Below the pieces are notes generated by a model. It was given only the letters and a program-made list of their open reading frames with translations. It made no database searches and was not told the DNA's origin. Positions 47,001 through 59,000 of a stretch of 64,000 bases of DNA are shown in pieces; position 1 is the stretch's first letter, and the number at the start of each line of letters is the position of its first letter. The DNA is taken from NCBI GenBank assembly GCA_964020975.1, contig CAXHWN010002633.1, positions 379,074-443,073 of the forward strand. The letters are read 5' to 3'. Source of the DNA: Hermodice carunculata. Taxonomy: Eukaryota > Annelida > Polychaeta > Eunicida > Amphinomidae. The position numbers and the translations under genes are program-made.

Positions 47001-50000
47001 ACATTTCCACCAAATTTCAGCATAACCTGAATAACAATTTTGGAGAAAAGGTTGAAAATAGTGAAAATACATTGCAATTTATCAAAAAAAAAAAAAGAAA
47101 ACAAAAACAAAAACAAAAAAAGTCTCAGCACCAACTGTTGGAACAAATCAAGGTTTCGGTATGACCAGAAGTATGTGTTCCTAATATTTCAAGGCAAATG
47201 GTTGTGCAAATTCAGAGACAATATTTTTTTTTTGAGATTAGGGCAAAAAATTAACAAAGCAGGAGGGCTGTGCAAACAGCCTGTCCTCAACCAACTTTGA
47301 CATTCAACCCATGAAAAAGTCTACCTTGGTCAAAAGAGGCCATGCAGTTTTGGAAAATGTTTAAGACTATTCACAAAAATAAACACACTCAAAAAAAAAA
47401 TAAATTGCCAAGAGGGCTGTGTGGTCAGCCGCCTGCTACCCTCACTTAATAATTCATCACACTAGTGACCCTGTGACCTTGGGAGGACATCAAGGTCACC
47501 GACTTATGTGTTAATCTGACCTCCACATAGAACTACCACATGTGCAACATCAAGGTCTCAGCTCAAATAGTTTTCAAGTTACAATGAACAGTAAATTTAC
47601 ATGAAAAGCCTAGTGACCTTGGGAACCAGGTCAAGGTCACTCATGTACTCTCATACAGGAACACTAACATGTGCAATGTCAAAGTTCTAACTCAAATAGT
47701 TGCTAGGTTATTAATTTAGCAGTAAAAGTATCATGAATGGCTTTTTGACCTTGGGAATGAGGTCAAGGTCACCCTTGTACCATGTAAGACTCAATCTCAT
47801 GCCCAGAAGTGTCCCTATACAAGTTCAAACCAACTGGCCAAGCAGTTTCAGAGAATTTTTTTACAGATTTTACAAAAAAAATGAACAAATAAATAATATA
47901 CAATCCAAAAATCAATGGAGCATGACCATTTGAAGACTGTTGGTAGAAACTCACTCAAGGTACATCCCCATCAAGTTTGAAGTGAATCTGGCATTTTTGT
48001 AGAAGTAGTCATAAATGTGAATTACACTGCAATCCCTATTGATCTTGCATACAGTATCAATAGGAATGCATGCATTAAATATTAGCTGCAAATATATTAA
48101 AAATATGGGATCCAGGGTATCACCACTTTGTTAGACCTTTCCACAAAGTACACTTCCACCAAGTTTCAGCATGATCTGAGTAATGACTTTGGAGCAGCCA
48201 AAAATAGCAAAAACGCACAAAGATTCATAAAAAAAAAGAAGAAAAAGCTGCAGTGCCACCTGTTGAACAAATTCACATCTAGTGATCGACAGAAGTGTTT
48301 GTAAACAATTGACCATCTGGATTTGGAGCTTATTTTTGAACATTTTGGCAAAAAATGAAGAAAAAACTTGGCAAAAAATCTAAAACTTACTGCGATGTGA
48401 CCACTTAATAAACTTAGTGAAGACCCGCCCAAGGTATATCCCCCCAAGTTTGAAGAGAATCTGGCACACTGCATCAGAGAAGAAATAAAAAAAATGGGAA
48501 AAGTGAGTGAAAGACAGATGCAGGATACCAGACAACTGACCATTAAGCTCATGTCTGTGTGCAACTTCAAAGTAATTGTTTGAGTGGTTTCACAGACTAT
48601 TTTTTAATTTTTTCCTCCAAAAATGAACAAAAATTTTACACAAAATATGTAATTTGCATATGACAACTTGAAGAAATCTGGCAAACACCTACCCAAGGTG
48701 CATCCGTATCAAGTTTGAAAAGAATGCGGCTGAGGGTTTTGCAGAAGTCGAAAATGTGAACTGACAGTTAGACAGATGACAGATAAGCACCAGTCCTGTA
48801 ACCTCAGCTGACTGGTACAAAAATTCTTTAAAAAAATCTCTGGAGTGTAACCATTTGAACAAACTAGGTAGAGACCAACACAAAGGTACATCACCAATAC
48901 ATTTGAAGAGAATCTGGCCAACAGCTCTGAAGAAATCAAAAATGTTCAATGTGGACAGCAGACAACAGACGGATTATGGACAAAGACCCAAAACATAGCC
49001 CCAACTGACTGACAAGTCAGCTGAGGTAAAAATCGCTGGAACGGTGACACTCGGACTGACTGTGTACACTGTGTCCTGGCTTTGCCCACACATGGGTCCT
49101 GCAGCCTTGAAAATGAGCTCATGGTCAGCAAAGTGTAATCAAGTCAAGAAGTAGTGTCAAGGTAAAATTGAGGTCCATTTGAGTTTGAAGTGGCCGGTGA
49201 GCAAGATGCTTTGCTCACAAGGATTCTTCTACAGATCAGTGTTCGGACAAGCTGAAAATAGTATACCCCCCCCCCCCCCCAATTTCACTTCTGGGGACAT
49301 AAAAATCCAGTCAGTACTTTTTGAAACGCTGGACACTTTGTCAACCCTACCGAACAAATCTTCCTAACCTCTACGTTGCAGTATTATTTAATTTCTCACC
49401 TTACTCTTGCCTTTGGGATTATAGTATAAACCAGATGCACGTAGCACAAAGTAGAGTTTTTTCCATGCTTTCTTGCCCTCAGACTTGAGGTATAACATGC
49501 CCTCCACCTCAGGAAGATGTGGCTCACTGGTAGTAAAGAACTCCTGAAACAAAGACAAACAAGAGGTTCAGGACAGTTCTGTGCTCTGCTGCCTCGATTT
49601 TGTTGCTTCTGCAAGTGTAGACTTTACTGCTTGACCTTTCAAGGTCATTCAAAGTTGAAACAAATATGCAAAAAGAAATCCCATTGGTACTTTCCTGTTA
49701 CTGTTTAATAGTAAGCATGGGCCTATGATCCAGCATTACCAAGATAAACGCCAGTATATCAGATTTGCTGAGTCAGCAAAAGGCTTAAATTCCACATTAC
49801 ACAATATATGCCTTCCCTGTCAGAGGATGCATAATTATTGCATCATCATCTCCTTCACAATTCTAGTGAAGGTTCCATTTGGCAGCATCAATGTGTAAAA
49901 GCAAAGTATTTCATACACCTGTTTTGAACAATACATGTATTGCAATCCATGCACTGTCCAGCTGCTACATGCCTCTACAGTAGTGGCACTTACAGTACCT

Positions 50001-53000
50001 ATTTCGCATTCGTAACACCCCATGCTAGCAAATAATCTGGCATGCCAGAAATTCTCGCCGGCCAGAATCAGATGCGACCAGCCAGATGCGAAAACTGAGT
50101 TGTGCGCAAATTTCTGGCATGCCAGTTCGTCGTGCGAGAAAAATGAGCACGCTTACTTCGCATGTAGCACGCTTGAAATGTTTGTGATCTCGACCATTAA
50201 CGCGCAAATTTTTTTCTGGCTTCGCACGCTCGCGTTTTCGACTGCACTGACAGCACTTTCCATGCAGCGTACCACCGAGAGTACAAACGAGATTTTTGCG
50301 CTAAGAATATCCACCATAATCTAAATGAATATGCGCCCATGCTTGTGATCTTGATGCATGGATCCTATGTCATGAGACATTGAGAGGAGAGATGTTTTTT
50401 TGTGAGGAGCTGTTCTTCAGATTAGTTTATTTTCTTGTAGGACCAACCTTTACCTCTCAGCACGTCAAATTCCCAATGTACTAGAACTCGCCTACTAGAA
50501 CAGCGTGTCACTCAAACTTTTGAAGTGGCTGATTAAAGGCCGTCTCATATTCCTGGTGCTGTTTATTTACATGCAAGCAGGTACGTTTTATTGTAGAGAA
50601 ACGTCAGTTCTTGTCGATGGCTATTTCGATTTTGCGTTAAAAACGAATATTTTCCTTCTACGATGATTTAAATCAATGATCGGGCCGTTGTTTGCGACAA
50701 TTTGAATGATGTAACTTTGGAAAACTGCCACGCAGGGTGATTTCATCATCGCGGTCTCGATCTTTTTTTTTGTCTACCCGCCATGATCTTCATATCGTTA
50801 GAATGCGGAGAACCTAGTCTATTTTAAGAAAGCTCTCCCATTGGCTGAAACAAAAGTATTTTAGGGGAGACCCCGCCAAAACTGCCTCTATTTCAAACGT
50901 CATTTTAGTCGGAAACTACCGAAGATAATTCTCCGGAATATTCTAGGTAAGTCAGGGGGCCGGAATCGATCACATGGTGTTCGCCGTCCATTCAAATGTG
51001 TCGTTTTTCAACCATTGATTCGTTCGGGACTACTCGCTACCTCGTGCTGTGAAGTCTTGCTTTTGAAAGATGGGCGACATTTGTGTGAACACACGTGGCG
51101 ATTACGGACAATTTATAAAAGCAAGAAACAAAATTTAACTCTGTAAATTGGTCAGAATGATGACATACTACCAGTCTTTGCGTACAATAGAGCAGACGGT
51201 CCATTTTTTTCACGGAAAGAGAGTAAAATACGCCAGCCGCAGGTAAACATGGCTCGGGTGAAAATACCACTGCCGCATGTACATGTTGACAGTTTATCAG
51301 TGACTGCGATAAAGTGTGTTTATCGACCTTTTACTGCAGCAACAAACTCTACCGCTATAATTTAATGACAATATTTACACACGACCTATCTTAAGAAAAA
51401 TTAAAGACGAACCCTCGTCCGTGACGCTAACCAAGGGACCGGTACCCATGCAATTGATTCACACAGTGACTGTGACACAGGCTTGGCCGTTTTGATCAAT
51501 TCGTGATTGAGATCGATAGGCCTATATTCATTTTGTTAGGGTGTAAGACACGAGTTTTTGTTTAAATTGACAACGAAACCACATAGAAATGTAGAGAATG
51601 TCTTACTCAACAAAAGTCATGTTGATCAGTTTGCATGAAATGCAGAAATAAAGTTACGGCACTTTTAGTTTTACCACTCATCACGTATTGTGCAAAAAAA
51701 ATAAAATGCCTCTGTTGCGAAGGTCACGTGACGAGAAACGAGACCTGAAGCGGAGGGGAAACAAAGATAGCGAGCGAGGCCTACTGCTGGCACGCTATGC
51801 CCAGTCGAGGCGAAGTGCCTGTTCATGCAATTCGCGTAGATAAAACGCAACTCGCACAGCTATTTGGCGTGCCAGAAATTTGAGCACAAGAAATTGGCGT
51901 CCTATTTGCGATGGCATATCCAGACAAAAAAGCTCGCAACTGAGCACGCTCAAATGTGGTGCGCAATGCGAAAATGGCGTGCTAGCAAAAGGGACCCATA
52001 TGCGAAATTGGTACTGTACCAACATATCGTCCCAAAGTTTGACATTCCATAATTTCTTTGAAACTTAACATAATCCCATGATTTTTCGCAAACTTGCATT
52101 ATCTTTAGTGACATTATATTTTGATAAAATTTCCTATAAATGTAAATAGTGAAGAGATGGACGATGGGCACAGACCCATCCAATAAAGGCCAGCCGACTG
52201 ACCAAGCCATTATGCATGGGTCATCAAAGACAATCATCCATGGCCCTGTGGTCTGCATGCCTATCTATGTTACTTGAACAAGCTGCAAGTTTCCGCACTC
52301 TTTCTACATATTGTGCCAACATCTCTACATGGTGTCAGTGGGTCAAATTTAACTCTGGTAGTGCCGTATACCTATATTTTGGTATCCCCTGGTCAACTGC
52401 CAGGACCCTATTACATAACATACCAAAAAATCGGTATATGGCTCAGGGGCAGTGTTTCTGAAGAGAGTTGTGGCACAACCAGGGTTAACTTTCCCCTACA
52501 TGTATATCCACAAATTTTTGGCCCATTCCTTGCACAGTGGTACCTGCCTGTATGCAACCACTGTGGTGATCAGCCACATTGCTTTTTGTGGCCACTAGGC
52601 ATGGACATATGCAGTCAAGTTTCTCTGCCACTTCACCTGCAGTAACAGGTCACCTGCCGTATGTAGCCATTTTTTCTTGGCTAAGGGGGTAGCCACATAC
52701 AGCAGGTGACATGGTACCTCCTCCATAACAACAGAAGACCACTGACTAAGTCTCACCTCAATAACAATAGAAGACCACTGACTAAGTCTCACCTCAATAA
52801 CAATAGAAGACCACTGACTAAGTCTCTCCTCAATAACAACAGAAGACCATTGACTAAGTCTCTAACAAAAAACCACTGACTAAGTCTCTCTTCAATAACA
52901 ATAGAAGACCACTGACTAAGTCTCTCCTCAATAACAACAGAAGACCATTGACTAAGTCTCTAACAAAAGACTATTGACTAAGTTTCTCTTCAATAACAAC

Positions 53001-56000
53001 AGAAGACCACTGACTAAGCCTCTCCTCAATAACAACAAAAGACCATTGACTAAGTCTCTCTTCAATAACAACAGAAGACCACTGACTAAGTCTCTCCTCA
53101 ATAACAACGAAGACCATTGACTAAGTCTCTAACAGAAGACCATTGACTAAGTCTCTCTTCAATAACAACAGAAGACCACTGACTAAGTCTCTCCTCAATA
53201 ACAACAGAAGACCATTGACTAAGTCTCTAACAAAAGACCATTGACTAAGTTTCTCTTCAATAACAACAGAAGACCACTGACTAAGCCTCTCCTCAATAAC
53301 AACAGAAGACCACTGACTAAGTCTCTCCTCAATAACAACAGAAGACCATTGACTAAGTCTCTAACAAAAGACCATTGACTAAGTTTCTCTTCAATAACAA
53401 CAGAAGACCACTGACTAAGCCTCTCCTCAATAACAACAGAAGACCATTGACTAAGTCTCTCTTCAATAACAACAGAAGACCACTGACTAAGTCTCTCCTC
53501 AATAACAACGAAGACCATTGACTAAGTCTCTAACAGAAGACCATTGACTAAGTTTCTCTTCAATAACAACAGAAGACCACTGACTAAGCCTCTCCTCAAT
53601 AACAACAGAAGACCATTGACTAAGTCTCTACTAGCAAACTGCACAAAACCTTGCCCCATCAAAATCTGTCCTGCTAAGTTCATTCCTCTGCTGGACTTAA
53701 ACTAACAACACACTAAATGTACTTTTATGAATATTAATACAGAAACAGAAAACAAAGGATCTTTGAAGAAAACAGAATTTCCTGGAGCTGACCCAACTGT
53801 GAAGACCATGTGCTCAGTTCTGTTCAAAGTATTTGTCAGTTGTAAATTATTCATGTATTGCCACATTTTGAAAAAGCTATAGAACTGAAGATTTAAAAGA
53901 AATACAATTTATATGTTGTACTTGGTGATGTGACATACATTAATTTCACAAAACATAATACATATGTGGCTAAATATACATATATTTCACTTCCTTGTTG
54001 ATTAATCGTGCAGTTTGTCCAAAAGCCTGTATGGGACTTATCTGCTGGCAAATGATCAAACCAATCATGATCCATGAGTGAGCCATTTGCTTGACAAATA
54101 AACTAAAAGGAGCATTATCAGTAAATTGATCATTTGACGCTATGCAGTTGTCACACTGAACTGTTATATATGTAAATGCACTGTTTAACCTCTATGCTCT
54201 GTGGAACTACAGACAATCTGTCCAATTTTCATAAATTTGTTTCAGTTATTTCACCACCTGAAACATACAACAGTTCAGTACTGGCAATCCAGGTGAACTA
54301 AGTGGGCACATCTGTCTTTGTCCTTTGTCCTCCGTCTCCTGGTGGACAAATACGCAGTGATCTGCTAAACCTACTGGGAAACACAGTCTGCTGCACACTG
54401 CACTTCAAACACACGTACAACCCATAACAGCTACGCCAAAGCTCAACAGTACGCAGCAATCCATGAAGAACATCTCTGTAGACCCCCGTAATTTTATGAA
54501 AGCACATAGACTTCACCCCAATCCTCCACCCCCCCCCCCCAAAAAAAAAAAAAAAAATTAGTACAGCCATGGGCAACACAACTGGAACTAAGATTAATCA
54601 TACTGCATACTGGTGAGTTAGACAAATCAACATGTCTGGAGCAGTGTTCCTGCAGAGACTGGACAATGACTGCAACAAAGAGCTCATAAGAACTACAGTT
54701 CAGCGTACAGTTGTCCTTTCTACTGTTCTCAGCCTGCTGTACGTGTACAGTGAAACCTTGTACATGTAACAATCACACTCAGATGGCCAACACTTTCACT
54801 TGATGACATAAACTTTTGGGGGACTTACAGTCAAACTTCTCTGCAATTTGACTGAATTATCGTACACATTCCCATATGGGACACATTTTGTCCGGAACAG
54901 ATGGCGTCATCACAGTAATGTTTCACAGTCACATCATATGCAAAGGTCCCTGTTCCTGGATGCAAAAAGGCAAGCGTTGCTTCGATTGTGGATATCCACT
55001 GGTCTTCATACCATGTCTACACCATGCAACCAAATGACACAAAGTCACTTTTTGTTCACAAGTAACCGCAGAAAAGCCAAACTTGTGTTTCAAAAGCAAT
55101 CATGTTGCTGGCCTGATTATGTGATTGTGTTTGGTGTTGCAGTTATGGATATATATATATATACTTAATTTATTGAGGGTGGCCCAGTTAGCATTTCTGC
55201 TAATCTCACCTGAGGCCCTCAAGGAAAATTTGTACAATATATTTCATACACATGTGTAACAAGAACAGCCTAGCTGACAATCATTGCTAGGTTACATCAA
55301 TTCAAGCCAAATTATCTAGCAGACAACAAGTAAGTTGTACAGTTCCGTTTAAAAGCATCCAGTGTCTTTGCATTTTTCACATCTTGTGGCAGCTGGTTCC
55401 AGATAGTAGCTCCACTGTAACTTAGGGATTTCTTCAGTATTCCAGTTTTGGGTTTTTTCAAATATAAACAGTCATTTCTAGCAGATCTTAAGTCCACTGA
55501 GTGTTGAGCTTTAACACAGGAGAACATGTTAGTCATATAACTGGGAACCATAGCATGTAATGATTTATATACTAGTGACGCTTTTTTAAAATAAAATACG
55601 TTCTTCTATAGTCATATATCACTCATAAAAAAAAACAAAAAAACCCCCCTCACCTGAATAAGTTGTGATCTTCCCTCCTCACTCATGTCTGTCTCCCCAC
55701 TGTGCGGCAACAGATAGATCTGCAGAAGGTAACCACGTCCATTTGACTTATCACTGCTTTGCATGTACTGTGAATCCCTCAACATTCAAGAGAACTGCAT
55801 AGAATATCACAACTTCAGCTTTTACTTGTACATAATGATTCATCTGATAAATGAAACTCCACACTTGACACCACAACAATAACTGAAGATTACGAGTCTA
55901 AAATACACAACTTTGCATAAATGTGTACAGTGAAGTTTTACATATATTGCAATACCTTACGTATAACTACTCTTTGGTCAAATGGCTAAGGTATCACTTA

Positions 56001-59000
56001 TTGTGACAGCTGTATCTTACAATTCTTAAAGAAATGCATCTCTTGAACAACACTGCAGTATTCATATTGTGTGGACTCTGTCCGGATAGCCTGCATGATG
56101 CAGGCTAAGGTGCTATCACTTCCATGTTGTAAATCACACCTGTTTCCTCATTTCCTTCTGTCCAAAATACAACAATATTAATGTAGTTGTCAATACCATG
56201 TATTACGTGTATAGTGTAAAAAAAGGAAATAAAGAATTATCAAAAAAAAAAAAACAAAAAAAAAAAACCAATATTCATGTAGTGTCTCTCTGTGTGATGT
56301 GGAGGACTGGTGTCCACAGTTTTGCCTGAGGCGACACTGTGAACGTGTGGAGGCATTTAGCTCTACCCTGTGCACTCCACTGTCACAGCACTCACCTCCG
56401 GCTGTCGGAACACGTTGTATTTCTCGGGTCGTTCCAGCAGGGTAACTTTGTTGTTGGTATTTTCTGGCCACAGAAGAAGATTCTCCACCAAAAAGTCGTG
56501 GTCCTCTAACATGCGCTCTGCACAATTGAAAGGTACACAATTTGAACAACCCTGTAGAGGTGGAGTATATTCATCCTTGCATCAATCATTTTAACTGTCC
56601 CACATTCATTCAAAAATTACGTATATTAAAATTCTTCATTTCTTCTTCTTTTATCCAAGTACCAACATGCTAGGTCTACTGAAACTAGTTTTAGCAACAA
56701 CGATAGTTAGGAAGACTGCTAGAGCCCTTTTGTAGCTTTGTTGAGTTTCGCTTATTGTCACATAACACTATTGTATTTACACTTGAAGCGCAATCGGCCA
56801 TGACTATTTGTTTGTGTCTTCCTGATTTAAAAATTTTGGATCCCCCAAATAAGAAAATCCTGTCTGTGACATAACTGGGGCTAGTCAGTACAAATTTTAT
56901 TGGGCTGGGTCAAATCAGGACAACTAAATCATTGTGCTGATGACGTGAATAGGGACTGAGAAATTCATTGTAATTTCACAATGATGTGTGGAAATTGTTG
57001 CTGGCTTATTATGAGAAAATGAGCTCCGACATAAAAAATTTACCAAATTATAAAGAGCAAAGAAGCTCACTTTCCCATAATGTGGAGACCGGATGGTTCG
57101 ACTGTGCATCACTGATGCATCCAGTGCTTTTTCCTGGTTTGACCAAGTTCTTTGCTGCGTTCCAGCCTGGCAGTCCTCAGCCAGGATATATTCTAGAATG
57201 TTAACTTCTAGGACTGGAGTCAGGATATATTCTAGAATGTGGACTTCTACGAGTCAGGATGCATTCTAGAATGCGGACTTGTAGGCGCAGTCCAACATGA
57301 TCACTTTGTGCAAAATGTCTGCTCAGGGGTTGTTCAATGGATCAGTTACTGGTGTAACGGAATGTTCCCTTGGTAGGTCTCTCAGAGGACGGATGTTTTG
57401 CCCTACACATTGTTAGTTGCAGAGGTTGCATGTGAGAGGTACACTGGGTTGGAGCTTTCGCCTCCTCCTCCTAGTGGCACTCTATAAGTTCGCCCTCTTT
57501 TTGTACTGGTTGCTTGTTCTGCGGTGTTTAAGCATGTGCAGTATTGACAATTTATGCATGTGCCTTCATTGCCACATTTCCTGCCTGAAATAGCAAAATT
57601 TGTTTCTTGTTCCTGTGTTGGCCTAAGTCCAGATCGGACCAAGTGGTCACGCAGATTCTTTGGACATTTAAACCCTATACCCAGTAATAAATTCTTTGTT
57701 CACTACTGCAGATGCATATAATGAAACTTCAAGAATTTTTTAGTGGTTCTGAATAGTTTCTTTCTTTGTTTGTTTGTTTTTTTTTCATTGCCTTGTAGCT
57801 AGTGACAAGATAAAATCTCTGTATCACTATTTGAGGTGCTGTTCTTACTGACCTGATCAGTATTGAGTAAATATGTAGTTAGTCATCAGTGTCACATGTT
57901 ATGGTCAAGTTAAAGACTCTTAATGACCAAAAGCAAAGTGTGGATCAATGAAGAACATTCTATTTTCTGTGGCAGAACGTGGATCTTTCCATGCAAGGTA
58001 GATATTAAAACAGCCCAGCACACATCAGCTGGCAGAGGGACAGAGGAGAAACCCTGTGTAAGTGTGATTCTGACTGACTGAAGACCCAGGAATAAGAAGT
58101 CCTCATCTCAGGACTGGACTGTGGACAGCTGATCAACCATGGACACTGCCCTTGCCAGGACAGCTGGTCTTGCGTTTGGACTGTATTATCACAGACTGTA
58201 TTTAATTTCTATGGACCGTGTACGCTATCTTTGGGCTGTACTCAGTCTGGACTCTTTTCAGTGCCTGTTGACTGTGGCAATTGCCTAGATAGTCTACAAA
58301 ACACAGCTATGTGTACCCTTCATTATAGTCATTTTGCATTAATCATTGTTATAATACAGTATAGTGTTTCACTTAAATTCAAGTCTTTGTAATTGTTTGT
58401 CGAGTTATATCCATAGATTCTAGGAGCAACTGGAACATTTTGTGCTATAATGTAACTCCCAAAGTTTGCCTTTTTAAAAAATTTTTAACATGAAGCATGA
58501 CATTAGAATATTTAATTTCCATTCTGACAGGAGACGTTTGGTTGAGGCGGTGCTGAGCAGCTCTGTCCCTCTATACTGACCCATATACAAGTCTGGCAAG
58601 GACTCCACCACCGTCCAGGTAATAGAGGGCAGCACATGGTTCTTTGCCACCAGCATGTCACACGCCTGCCCCACTGTGATGCTCTCGTCTATCAGAATGC
58701 TTTTACTGCTCCCGTCCTCTGCATAGGCTCGCACGCATAACTGGAAAAAATAAAATTGACAGTCTTCAACACTTTACAAAACCACAAGAATTCAGCATGT
58801 GGAAAGCAAGCGGGTGTGCTTCAACATTTGAATTCTGTACAGAAGTGATGACAGTTCTTTTATTCTTAAATGAACCACAAAATTAACCTTGTGTACGCAC
58901 ATCTAGAATGCTCAAAGTATTTTAACTCAGCAGACACGCTTTACTGTGTGAACTCTGTACTGAAGTGATACAGTTCTTGTTTCTAACTGAACAATAAAAT

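Noticed and set aside
52724-53632. CRISPR-like alternation of 26- and 36-bp repeats
   Set aside because: There are no unique spacers; all units are variants of one another, and the context is an animal intron.
54848-55168. 106-codon plus-strand open frame
   Set aside because: No recognisable domain; it ends in a (TA)n tail next to a LINE fragment on the other strand.
58000-58320. Possible 5' part of the 57.4-kb Penelope-like element
   Set aside because: The sequence has repeated 'tggactgt' words but no reading frame or family signature that ties it to the fossil.
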